A DNA stretch of 42,444 bases from Chloroflexota bacterium (GTDB lineage Bacteria > Chloroflexota > Ktedonobacteria > Ktedonobacterales > Ktedonobacteraceae), in NCBI GenBank assembly GCA_902810755.1, contig CADDYT010000046.1, positions 1 through 42,444 on the forward strand, given 5' to 3'. Shown in pieces: positions 32,920 through 40,219 of this stretch (position 1 is the stretch's first letter; each line of letters starts with the position of its first letter). Below the pieces are notes generated by a model, which was not told the DNA's origin, did no database searches, and saw only the letters and a list, made by a program, of their open reading frames with translations. Made by a program: the position numbers and the translations under genes.

Positions 32920-34041
32920 TCACGGCGTGGAAACTTTTGATGGCGACGAGAAAAGCCGCGCGATAAGCCTTGCCAGCAGATAGAGGCCGACAAGGATAAA
33001 GATGAGAAAACTCTCGCTGCCCAGAATTGATAAAGCATATGCCGGTAGCTCAATAATAAGAGAGGCATTCCCACTTAAGTTCATTTTGCTCACCAGAACA
33101 CCCAGAACCACCGCCAGTGCAGTAATGCCTGCTGTTATCCATAGTACTTTTCCGCCTGCCAGGAGCCTTTTATGCAGCAAGATGAAAATCTGTACAATAG
33201 CGGTAATGAATGAGATTAGTATGCCAGCCAGAAACACAAGGAATGAGATGGCAAGCGCATCGGCCGCTGTCTGTTGCCCGCCTGCAAACGCGACAACAAA
33301 GGCCAGAACGATCGTAATAGTAGAGACAATTACCAGGGTAATATTGAGCAGCAGAGAATACAGTAATGCTTTGCGCCCCGTGAATCTCAGTTTTCGCGCT
33401 GCACCCTGCGGGGATAGAGCTACCCTTCTCGCCCTCAAAACCATGAAAGCGCACAGGAAAAGCGTGACGACTGCGGTAATAGCCTGTAGCGTAACCCCCA
33501 TCGAAGGGATGGGCGCTTCCAGAGCGATGATGATGCCGCCCACTCCGGTGAAAATACCCACAGACTGCCACGCGGGATGACCCGGATTTTTAAATGGATC
33601 ATCGCTTGCAGGCAGAGCTGGTTGAACAGGTTGTCTCTGATTGACACCTGGGACCGGCTGTTGTCGCCGATAGACGGTAGGAGCGGTAGCCGGATCGGGC
33701 TTTTTTTCAGGGATAAGCGATAAGAAGAGCAATTCAACGTCAGGCCCCAGACCAATCACGTTCTGGCTGCGAATGGCGCCGCCTTGCTGCACAGGCTGCT
33801 TGTTGATGAAAAGCGTGTTATGCGCGCTCAACTTATTGATGCGCCAGACGCCATGATCCAGGATAATTTCAGCGTGAAAGCGCGAGACGCTGGCTTCAGG
33901 GACGATGAGGTCGTTGCCGGGGTCGGGCTGGCGACCAATGCCGGTGCGTGCCTTTGTAATCCGAAACGTCTCTCCCTTGCGAGGCCCGCTCAGAAAGAGA
34001 ATCTCCCCCAACACTGGAGGTTGCCTGTTCACATTCATCAT
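32920..34041 (-). CDS. FHA-domain polytopic membrane protein
   Basis: A 373-residue protein. An N-terminal FHA domain (about 10-105) has TGIGRQPDPGNDLIVPE, SRFHAEI and the late LSAHNTLFINKQ, where H-N replaces the more common S/N-G pair. A Pro/Gln-rich linker follows, then six or seven membrane helices (for example LLYSLLLNITLVIVSTITIV). FHA binds phosphothreonine on protein partners, so the protein is a possible target or partner of the Ser/Thr kinase at 1822-3582; that is inference. The start is the first of two ATGs at 34041, with GGAGGT 6 nt upstream; the frame opens 39 codons earlier without a site. Confidence 0.85.
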   Translation of the reverse strand: MMNVNRQPPVLGEILFLSGPRKGETFRITKARTGIGRQPDPGNDLIVPEASVSRFHAEIILDHGVWRINKLSAHNTLFINKQPVQQGGAIRSQNVIGLGPDVELLFLSLIPEKKPDPATAPTVYRRQQPVPGVNQRQPVQPALPASDDPFKNPGHPAWQSVGIFTGVGGIIIALEAPIPSMGVTLQAITAVVTLFLCAFMVLRARRVALSPQGAARKLRFTGRKALLYSLLLNITLVIVSTITIVLAFVVAFAGGQQTAADALAISFLVFLAGILISFITAIVQIFILLHKRLLAGGKVLWITAGITALAVVLGVLVSKMNLSGNASLIIELPAYALSILGSESFLIFILVGLYLLARLIARLFSSPSKVSTP

Positions 34042-34177
34042 ACATCCACCTCCGAAAGGTGAATACCTCTCTATAGAAACAGAGAGTAAAGCATCTTTTC
34101 TATCTCTGTAGAGAAAGACGTTCAGACAGCGAAAAATCAGGCATCTTCTGGCGTACAAACAACTTCAGGTAGAACGT

Positions 34178-34183
34178 ATTATA
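34178..34183 (-). promoter_or_regulatory. Candidate -10 box of the FHA gene
   Basis: A perfect TATAAT on the minus strand (34183-34178), about 137 nt upstream of the FHA start. No matching -35 is seen. The intervening leader contains a small hairpin (CTCTCT ... AGAGAG near 34068-34088). Confidence 0.35.
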
Positions 34184-34271
34184 CCTCAAGCGATGAAATA
34201 TAGCCATACAGCTGATGACAGTACCCGTAAAAAACGTGAGGAAGCCGTTTGCCAGGACATGCAGATAAAAC

Positions 34272-34811
34272 TTACAGGTCAATCCAGTAACACGAAAGCA
34301 ACTCGCCAGTTTCTGGCAGGCGGCGCCGGTAATCGAGCCAGCCGCCGTTCTTTTCGATCACGCGCACCGAGGCGGGATTACCGCCCTCAATGGTGAGCAT
34401 GACGCGAGGGAGGCCAGCGCGGCGGGCCTCCTGCAACACGAGAGCCAGTTGCAGCGTGGCATAGCCGCGACCGCGTTGTGAGAGGCGGATGTTATAGCCA
34501 ATATGGCCGTTGTGCTGCTCAAAAGGCTCCGTGATCGCCGGGCGCAGACGGATTTCGCCCAGAATAGTCGCTCCATTCTCATCCTCCCGCAGCAACCAGT
34601 ACGTCTGTTGCCGCGCCACAGCGGGCGGCAAGTTGATGCCCTGCGCCTCCTCTTCAAGCTCGCGCACAAACGCTGGAAAATCTTCCAGCGCCAGCGGGAA
34701 ATTGTTAAACCACGCCTCCTCCGTTTGCAGAAACTCCCGCACCATCTCCGCATACGCCTCCCCATACTCCACTGCGGGCTTCACCAGCCGGACTCGCTCC
34801 TCTGCATGCAT
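34272..34811 (-). CDS. GNAT-family N-acetyltransferase
   Basis: A 179-residue cytosolic acetyltransferase of the RimJ/RimL-like type. The acetyl-CoA motif is QRGRGYATLQLALVLQEAR, preceded by HIGYNIRLS and followed by VMLTIEGGNPASVRVIEKNG, the usual motif B. The ATG at 34811 follows AAGGAGGT by 8 nt; the frame opens 38 codons earlier in unconserved sequence. The acceptor is unknown. It diverges from the F420-type oxidoreductase gene across a palindrome-rich gap. Confidence 0.88.
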   Translation of the reverse strand: MHAEERVRLVKPAVEYGEAYAEMVREFLQTEEAWFNNFPLALEDFPAFVRELEEEAQGINLPPAVARQQTYWLLREDENGATILGEIRLRPAITEPFEQHNGHIGYNIRLSQRGRGYATLQLALVLQEARRAGLPRVMLTIEGGNPASVRVIEKNGGWLDYRRRLPETGELLSCYWIDL

Positions 34812-34894
34812 TTCGATAACCTCCTTTAATCCCTGTATATGCAATCCCATTATAGCCACAAAAGGGACTGTTGCGCTATCCTCTACGATCAGCA

Positions 34895-34914
34895 TTTGAC
34901 GCCGGTCAAACCGG
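34895..34914. promoter_or_regulatory. Overlapping palindromes in divergent promoter region
   Basis: TTTGAC-GCCG-GTCAAA (34895-34910) overlaps CCGGT-CAA-ACCGG (34902-34914). They lie between the divergent acetyltransferase and nitroreductase genes. Regulator binding is plausible but not shown. Confidence 0.3.
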
Positions 34915-34960
34915 TATGCTAGCATGAAACCATCATCTCACCAGCCTCGCACGCTAGAGA

Positions 34961-34981
34961 GATGCCGACCGGGTCGGCATC
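34961..34981. promoter_or_regulatory. Perfect 21-bp palindrome upstream of the nitroreductase gene
   Basis: GATGCCGACC, a central G, then GGTCGGCATC: 10-bp arms with a 1-bp centre, ending 21 nt before the ATG at 35003. The tight symmetry is typical of an operator for a dimeric repressor. No T-run follows, so a terminator is unlikely. No candidate regulator gene is adjacent. Confidence 0.5.
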
Positions 34982-35002
34982 AATGTTAGATAGAGGAAAA
35001 CT

Positions 35003-35425
35003 ATGCCTGAGAGGAATGACTGGAATCGCAAGATTATTGAAGAGTTTCGGACCAACGGAGGGAAGGTCGGCGGCATATGGGAAGGCCGACCCTTGCTGCT
35101 CCTCACGACCACCGGCGCGAAGAGCGGCCAGCCTCGCACCCACCCGATGATGTACATGCGCGACGGCGACCGCCTGTTCGTCTTCGCCTCCAAAGGCGGC
35201 GCGCCCACCAACCCGGCCTGGTACCACAACCTGCTCGCCCACCCCGAAGTCACCGTCGAGGTCGGCAACGAGAAATTTCATGCCATCGCCAGACCCGTAA
35301 CAGGCGAGGAACGCGACAAAATCTACGCCCGGTGGGCGCAAATGTACCCGCAGTTCGGCGAGTACCAGCAGAAGACGACGCGCAAGATTCCGGTGATTGA
35401 ACTGCGGCGCGTCGGCCAGCCATAA
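35003..35425 (+). CDS. Deazaflavin (F420)-dependent nitroreductase-family protein
   Basis: A 140-residue protein of the Ddn/FDOR family, split-barrel enzymes that use reduced F420 to reduce nitro compounds or quinones. Family motifs are LLLTTTGAKSGQPRTHPMM, FVFASKGGAPTNPAWYHNLL and ANPEVTVEVG-like HPEVTVEVG, and the C-terminal IPVIELRRV. The ATG has AGAGGAAA upstream. The family is known from F420-making bacteria, which includes Chloroflexota. Physiological substrate unknown. Confidence 0.9.
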   Translation: MPERNDWNRKIIEEFRTNGGKVGGIWEGRPLLLLTTTGAKSGQPRTHPMMYMRDGDRLFVFASKGGAPTNPAWYHNLLAHPEVTVEVGNEKFHAIARPVTGEERDKIYARWAQMYPQFGEYQQKTTRKIPVIELRRVGQP

Positions 35426-35510
35426 AGGCTCCTTCACCTGTCACGCTGACATGACAGGAGCGAACATACTGAAACTTGCCCGTCTGCCTGCCCGTGTTCT
35501 TCTTGAGGTT

Positions 35511-35592
35511 ACTATTTTGGTGCAGACCAAAAAATAGTTTCCTTGCCTCTGCCTTCAGCGCCTCTGCCTTCAGCAAGACGCTGAAGGCAGAG
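35511..35592. repeat. Two adjacent hairpins and a tandem 15-bp repeat
   Basis: Hairpin one: ACTATTTTGGT (35511-35521) with ACCAAAAAATAGT (35526-35538), a 2-nt bulge. Then a 15-bp unit (GCCTCTGCCTTCAGC) is repeated directly at 35545-35559 and 35560-35574. Its second copy pairs with 35580-35592 as a perfect 13-bp hairpin around AAGAC. The first hairpin could help end transcription of the nitroreductase gene; the second would lie in the leader of the response regulator gene. Confidence 0.6.
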
Positions 35593-35675
35593 AGTCTGCG
35601 CAACATAAGGAGAAAGGACAGGTGAAAGATTGCCCGCCTCTCCTCGTGAGAAGGGCATAGAAAAGGTATTTCAGT

Positions 35676-36410
35676 ATGGAAACTGCACACATTTTGCTGG
35701 TAGATGACGACCCGGCCCTGTTACAGGCGCTGCCTCTGACGGTGAGCCTGCGCATGAGCAACGTCGAAGTTCACACGGCGGCTTCCGCGACCGAGGCGCT
35801 GACACGACTGCAACAGCATCCATACGATGCCATTGTCAGCGACATCAAGATGCCGGGCATGGACGGCTTCGACCTGCTGGCTATCGCATCCCGGCAGTAC
35901 CCGGATATTCCGGTGTTGCTCATCACGGGACACGGCGAACACGATCTGGCGATTCGCGCGCTGCGCGGCGGCGCCTACGATTATATCCTCAAACCCATCG
36001 ACCGCGACGACCTGGTCGCTTCCCTCTACCGCGCGCTGCACACGCGCCGTCTGCAACAAAAACTCCAGGCGCAACAGCGCACCTTAGAGCGATACGCGCT
36101 CGACCTCGAACGGCTGGTCGAGCAGCGCACCGGCGAACAGAAAGCAGCCCGCGCGGCCAGCGAGCAGGCTCTGTTCCTGGTAAAAGATGAATTGAACCTC
36201 GCGCTTGCCCGTCTCAAGCTGGCGGCGCGGCAGGTCGAAACCTCGCTCCCGCCATCCAGCAGGCCGGAAGCATTCGAGCGCGGCCTGGCAGAAATGAGCC
36301 ATACCCTGCAAACACTGGAAGAGGTGAGCGCGCGCGTGCAACGCTCCACCGCCATTCAGGGCAGCCACCTCGCCTATGAAGAGGCCAGAAGCCCCTCTTC
36401 CCTATCTTGA
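35676..36410 (+). CDS. Response regulator with coiled-coil tail and no output domain
   Basis: A 244-residue protein. The receiver domain (1-120) has the acidic pocket D10-D12, phospho-acceptor D56 in SDIKMPGMDG, T84 and K106 in ILKPID. A long helical segment (125-165, LQQKLQAQQRTLERYALDLE) then a second helical region (175-235) follow. The latter has the look of a degenerate histidine-kinase dimerisation domain without the His. No DNA-binding or enzyme domain is present, so it may act by protein contact or in a phosphorelay. No histidine kinase gene is in the window. Its 3' end overlaps the convergent glycosyltransferase gene by 37 bp. Confidence 0.88.
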   Translation: METAHILLVDDDPALLQALPLTVSLRMSNVEVHTAASATEALTRLQQHPYDAIVSDIKMPGMDGFDLLAIASRQYPDIPVLLITGHGEHDLAIRALRGGAYDYILKPIDRDDLVASLYRALHTRRLQQKLQAQQRTLERYALDLERLVEQRTGEQKAARAASEQALFLVKDELNLALARLKLAARQVETSLPPSSRPEAFERGLAEMSHTLQTLEEVSARVQRSTAIQGSHLAYEEARSPSSLS

Positions 36411-37546
36411 AGTGAGGAACAAATAGCGTCCGTAAGTTCTTGCGGGACAATATGATCGAACAAATTTTTGCCCGCCGGATCATACAAATCCTTCATCACG
36501 CCGGGCGCAATGCGCGTCTGCTCTTTTCTGCCCCGGCCTAAGATAATGCTGCGTTTGCTATAGCCGTGCAAAGCAGGGTTGGTGCCGCCGAAAAGAGAGA
36601 TGATTTTCACCGTATTGCGCGGCTCACATGCGCCACCGCTCGCGCTCGCCAGCCTTTTCGTCGCGGCGGCCAGGTGCATGACCCCTGTATCGCCACTGAC
36701 AAAGAGATCACATTGATCGATCAAAGCCGCCAGTTCGAGCAGCGAGGGGGCCGGCTCGGCAGGCAGCAGGAAGACGCGCCCAGGAAAGGCGGGCAACAGA
36801 GCCTGCTCCAGGCGCGGCGCCGCGTCCACATCCGTGTAACCCGGCAAGATCACTACCAGCAGCGAATGGTCGCGCCTGAGCGCGGCGGCTATCCCTTCTG
36901 CCAGCAGCCGCGTCGGCGGCCTTGTAATCACCGATGACGTATCCGGCGCGACCATCAGCAATTTCCCCCACCCTTGCGGCATACCGGCTTGCGCCCTGAT
37001 CCATGCCACCGTTCGCCTGGCTTTCAGCACGTGTTCGGGACAGATGTAGAGCGGAATCGTCGCCTCAGACGTGAAGTCCAGCGCCTTCTTGCCAGCATAT
37101 TTATTGATAATCCCGCGAATCAGCATCTGCATCGGCGCATCTTCCAGCGCGCGCAGGCGAGCCATGATCCGCCATGCCTGCCAGGGATTGAAAAACATCA
37201 CCGGCAGGTGTAAGCAATAAAAAAAGGTCGGGGCAAACAGAAAGGGTAAGACGGCGGCGTAGCTCTGCGCGCGCAAAAACTGCGCCAGCTTCACCTGTTC
37301 AGCAGACAGAAACACACCCCGTTTCCATATTCCAGTCGCGCCGAGGGGAAACAGTTCTCTGTCCACCTCAATCACACGATGAATACGCGCATCTTCTGCG
37401 AAAATTTCCCTCTGTACCTGATTGCACAGCACATCAATCTCGACCTCACCGGCGGGGTCGTTGCATCTGATCTGATCGACGGCGCTCAATCCTACCACAA
37501 TCGCGTCACCAATGCCCCAGGGCATCGTAATAAGGAGTCGCTTCAC
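36374..37546 (-). CDS. Glycosyltransferase family 9 (heptosyltransferase-like)
   Basis: A 390-residue GT-B enzyme of the ADP-heptose transferase family. The N-terminus KRLLITMPWGIGDAIVVGLS matches the family opening, and the C-terminal half has DLFVSGDTGVMHLAAATKR and VKIISLFGGTNPALHG, which bind the nucleotide sugar. In a lineage thought to lack LPS it more likely acts on another cell-surface glycan. The start is uncertain: GTG at 37546 gives the right N-terminus, with AGGAGA only 1 nt upstream. The frame stays open to 37951, but that extension runs through a repeat. It converges with the response regulator, sharing 37 bp. Confidence 0.85.
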   Translation of the reverse strand: MKRLLITMPWGIGDAIVVGLSAVDQIRCNDPAGEVEIDVLCNQVQREIFAEDARIHRVIEVDRELFPLGATGIWKRGVFLSAEQVKLAQFLRAQSYAAVLPFLFAPTFFYCLHLPVMFFNPWQAWRIMARLRALEDAPMQMLIRGIINKYAGKKALDFTSEATIPLYICPEHVLKARRTVAWIRAQAGMPQGWGKLLMVAPDTSSVITRPPTRLLAEGIAAALRRDHSLLVVILPGYTDVDAAPRLEQALLPAFPGRVFLLPAEPAPSLLELAALIDQCDLFVSGDTGVMHLAAATKRLASASGGACEPRNTVKIISLFGGTNPALHGYSKRSIILGRGRKEQTRIAPGVMKDLYDPAGKNLFDHIVPQELTDAICSSLQDREEGLLASS

Positions 37547-37737
37547 ATCTCCTACCCGTTCTCTGATTTCTCCATAGACAACCAGACTTCCACAGAATGG
37601 TACGTCACCGGCGGCGAAAAGAATACCAATCCACTTGCAATATCCCCTCGCTTCGATGAGACTATGGAAGCTAGCTCTACAGCTATACAGTTGGGAAGCG
37701 ACATCAAGCATGGTAATATATCGAACAGTACCCATCG
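37547..37737. other. Intergenic, leader of the glycosyltransferase gene
   Basis: No second gene is supported. Open frames on both strands here end in the repeat region and have no ribosome sites. No convincing promoter was found. Confidence 0.35.
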
Positions 37738-37885
37738 CGCCACACATCGCAAGCCACCCGCCGCAGGCCAGCCATGCCGCAGCAGGCCAGCAGCCATCAG
37801 GCAAGCCAAGCCATGCCGGTGGCCTGCTGCGGCTGGCCTCTTGCCGGTGGCCTGCTGCGGCTGGTCTGCTTGTTGGCGGCTGGCC
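37738..37885. repeat. GGCC-type repeat array, degenerate
   Basis: Alternating words GGCCTGCTGCGGCTGGCC, GCCGGTGGCCTGC and their complements repeat every 20-30 bp across about 150 bp. Related by motif to the GGCC hairpins elsewhere, but without the TACTATAC arms. It lies upstream of the glycosyltransferase and in the open extension of its frame. Confidence 0.65.
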
Positions 37886-38158
37886 TGAGACAGGGTGGGG
37901 ATGAAGCTTAATAAATTGATGCCGGTCGCTTGCCCTGTCCTCTTCTAGCATAATATCTTACACCTCTTTCATGCTCGTAATGATTATCAGCTATTATATG
38001 CCTTAATGAAAACTCTCGCACATGTCATCCTGAGTGGCTGAGCGACGCTCTTTGATATGTTGCTCAAGATCAGTCGTCTTTCATTTCCGCTTTCTGGCAG
38101 CCATGCTAGAATAGATAGATGAAGTCAAGAAGGGTACAAACCATATGAAAGGCGGGGT
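37886..38158. other. Intergenic region upstream of the VOC gene
   Basis: A 273-bp gap with one GTCATCCTGAGTGG repeat half-site near 38023. A TAGAAT at 38107-38112 may be the -10 box of the VOC gene; the -35 is poor. Nothing else is recognised. Confidence 0.35.
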
Positions 38159-38536
38159 ATGACAATGGCCGATGAAAAAATTATGATGGTGATGATGGCA
38201 GTCACCGATATGGCGAAGGCGAAAGCGTTCTACGCAGAGCAACTGGGTTTTCAGGTCACCGTAGACTACGGGCAGGGTGATCAGCACTGGGTCACGCTCC
38301 AGCCACCGGGAGGCGGCCCCTCGCTGACACTGTCCACGCTGCACGGCAATATGCGACCCGGTACGATGAGGCTCTACCTCTCGACCTCAGATATTGAGGC
38401 GATGCACAACGAACTCAAAGCGAAGGGCGTCAAGGTCAACGACGTGAAGGATGATCTCTATGGCCCGGAATCTGGCGTCAAGTGGTTTGACCTTCGCGAT
38501 CCCGATGGCAACCTGTGGCAGGTAGCTCAATCCTGA
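38159..38536 (+). CDS. VOC (glyoxalase/bleomycin-resistance) family protein
   Basis: A 125-residue single VOC unit made of two beta-alpha-beta modules: AVTDMAKAKAFYAEQLGFQV and MRLYLSTSDIEAMHNELKAK, ending FDLRDPDGNLWQVAQS. The family includes glyoxalases, dioxygenases and antibiotic-binding proteins, so no reaction can be assigned. Two ATGs compete (38159 and 38165); an AAAGG and a GGCGGGG upstream suit either. A strong terminator follows 17 nt after the stop. Confidence 0.85.
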   Translation: MTMADEKIMMVMMAVTDMAKAKAFYAEQLGFQVTVDYGQGDQHWVTLQPPGGGPSLTLSTLHGNMRPGTMRLYLSTSDIEAMHNELKAKGVKVNDVKDDLYGPESGVKWFDLRDPDGNLWQVAQS

Positions 38537-38553
38537 TCGCCTCGCTCTTGAAC

Positions 38554-38604
38554 AACACGAGGGCGGAGAAGCATCGCAAGATGACTTCTCCGCCCTCGTG
38601 TTTT
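38554..38604 (+). terminator. Rho-independent terminator after the VOC gene
   Basis: A perfect 18-bp stem (38554-38571 with 38585-38602; left arm begins AACACGAGGGCGG) around a 13-nt loop and ending in TTTT. Confidence 0.88.
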
Positions 38605-38697
38605 CTCCATCCTTATAGCCCATTTCTCCTATCATCGAGGCATGTAAGCGTATCAAGATGCGTCATTATGATATACGATGATACAGGAGGTAACACA

Positions 38698-39189
38698 ATG
38701 AACAACGTATTTCTGGCGTTGATACGCCTGCGGGGCCTTGTCCTGCTTGTTGTACTGCTTGGGACGCTGGTAACGGGGGTTACGCTCTTGCGGGCGCATG
38801 CCAGCGAGTGTAGTGAGTGGGATCACTGCCCTATCACACAGCGATACGGGCAAAACGAGGAGCATGGGGTCGATCTGGCAACGCATGGCCTGCCCATCAC
38901 GGCATTGCTCGCCGGCGCGATCACCTTCAGTCATGAGGAATGCTGGGATGGCGAGTGTGTCATGGACATCACCTGGAAGCTTGACAATCCCGCTCAGGCT
39001 GGCGGGTCGCCATACATGTATGTGCAAATCAACACGAGCAGCGTCTACGTAGGCCAGCACGTGGCCGTCGGCACCTTGCTCGGCTATTCCGGTTCGTTCA
39101 TGGAGGTGGGACTGACGCCTGACTGGGCCTATGGCGTAATTAACTGGCGCTGGGGCGTCGATATTTTGACCGTTTTCCCCTGGCTATAA
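38698..39189 (+). CDS. Secreted degenerate M23/LytM-like protein
   Basis: A 163-residue protein with a signal peptide (GLVLLVVLLGTLVTGVTLL, likely cut after AHA near 32). The mature part follows the M23 peptidase pattern: ITQRYGQNEEHGVDLATHG, LPITALLAGAITF, and VYVGQHVAVGTLLGYSGSF. The first zinc-site region HGVDLA is there, but the second His region (HxH near the end) reads MEVGL, and the His before the GQ turn is Asn (QINTSS). It should lack peptidase activity and may act as a binding or regulatory LytM domain. The start ATG at 38698 has AGGAGG 7 nt upstream; a longer frame opens at 38515 but runs through the terminator. Confidence 0.8.
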   Translation: MNNVFLALIRLRGLVLLVVLLGTLVTGVTLLRAHASECSEWDHCPITQRYGQNEEHGVDLATHGLPITALLAGAITFSHEECWDGECVMDITWKLDNPAQAGGSPYMYVQINTSSVYVGQHVAVGTLLGYSGSFMEVGLTPDWAYGVINWRWGVDILTVFPWL

Positions 39190-39409
39190 GCCGCAATCTC
39201 GCAGGCGCTCCACTGGCGGTGTGTACTGTCAGTGGCGCGCTGCGCGACAATACCTGTTTGCAGCACACTAAACGTGGAGATATACCCTCAACATGGGGGA
39301 AAATGGAAAAGAAACAAGACCAGGAACAGCCCCCGGCCTTGCCTCTTTGATTGGCTGTTGAAGCAATGATTGCTGTTATCGTGTTGCGCTACGATACGAG
39401 ACGGCGCGC
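39190..39409. other. Intergenic between convergent genes
   Basis: A 220-bp gap between two convergent genes. A modest hairpin (CCACTG with CAGTGG near 39207-39232) could help terminate transcription, but no T-run follows. Nothing else was recognised. Confidence 0.35.
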
Positions 39410-39718
39410 TTAGCTGCGGGCTACGCGCACTTTATCGTAACAGGTGCTGCAATAGACCGGGCGATCATTCTTGGGCAGGAATGGCACCTGGGTCTCTGCG
39501 CCGCATTCAGCACAAATAACAGGGTGCATCTCGCGTGGCGCACGATCAGATCGGCTGCCAGACGAACTGGACGCATTACGACGGGCTGCACGACAGGAAG
39601 GACAGCGACCTGGCTGATTCATCAGCCCTTTCTGCTGGTAGAACTCCTGTTCCCCTGCGGTGAATACGAAATCATTTCCGCACTCACGGCACTTCAGAGT
39701 CTTGTCAACGAAACTCAA
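39410..39718 (-). CDS. Small double zinc-ribbon protein
   Basis: A 102-residue protein with two zinc ribbons: CRECG with CPSCR (about residues 9-43) and CAECG with CSTCY (about 69-96). A disordered Ser/Arg linker separates them. Similar short CxxC-CxxC proteins are widespread in this phylum; the role is unknown, with nucleic-acid or protein binding most likely. The start is TTG (39718-39716), 5 nt after GGAGGT. Confidence 0.85.
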   Translation of the reverse strand: MSFVDKTLKCRECGNDFVFTAGEQEFYQQKGLMNQPGRCPSCRAARRNASSSSGSRSDRAPREMHPVICAECGAETQVPFLPKNDRPVYCSTCYDKVRVARS

Positions 39719-40023
39719 CTAGGACCTCCTTGTGATGTGTTGGTATTCCATGCCTCAGGGTCCAAATCCTAGCAGTTGTCACCAGCCTGTCTGTCACCTC
39801 TAGCAGCGCGGGACGGGCGTTCTGGACGAACACTCTACCGAGACCGAGATCGGATACCGCAAAAAAGCATACACTATGATTTCGCAAATTTCAAGAGGTT
39901 TTCTCGCCAGATTATCGAAATTTCCCGGTTTTTAGAAAATTTTTATGTGTACTTTTCACACTATGTCAGCAGGAAACATGGCAGTTTTACAGTAAAATAA
40001 TCAAAAACACCTCTGCTCCCCTG
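39719..40023. other. AT-rich intergenic region
   Basis: About 300 bp, noticeably richer in A and T than the rest of the window from 39860 on (runs such as GAAAATTTTTATG). It probably holds the promoter of the zinc-ribbon gene, but no convincing -10/-35 pair was found on either strand. Confidence 0.35.
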
Positions 40024-40109
40024 CAACGTGTCATGCTGCGTGAAGCGCAGCATCTGGACGCGCGTTCTGGTTTACTCGGATGCTGCGCTTCACGCAGCAT
40101 GACACGTTG
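40024..40109. repeat. Perfect 31-bp inverted repeat (REP-type)
   Basis: Arms 40024-40054 and 40079-40109 are perfectly complementary over 31 bp (left arm begins CAACGTGTCATGCTGCG) around a 24-nt loop. Each arm also contains an inner palindrome (GATGCTGCGCTTCACGCAGCATG). The right arm ends CAGCATGACACGTTGG, shared with the direct repeats at 1776-1802. It lies upstream of tgt. Confidence 0.85.
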
Positions 40110-40219
40110 GCTGGACTCCTGCAACCTTGACGTATGTGAGAAAATTGAGAAAAGAAGCTGTCTTTTTTCATAGAAAGCGGGCATCTCACCGATGCCCTTG
40201 TTCGTCTTATCGGGAATTC

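Noticed and set aside
37547..37951. N-terminal extension of the family 9 glycosyltransferase
   Set aside because: The extra codons pass through a GGCC repeat array and do not resemble the family; the conserved start lies at 37546.
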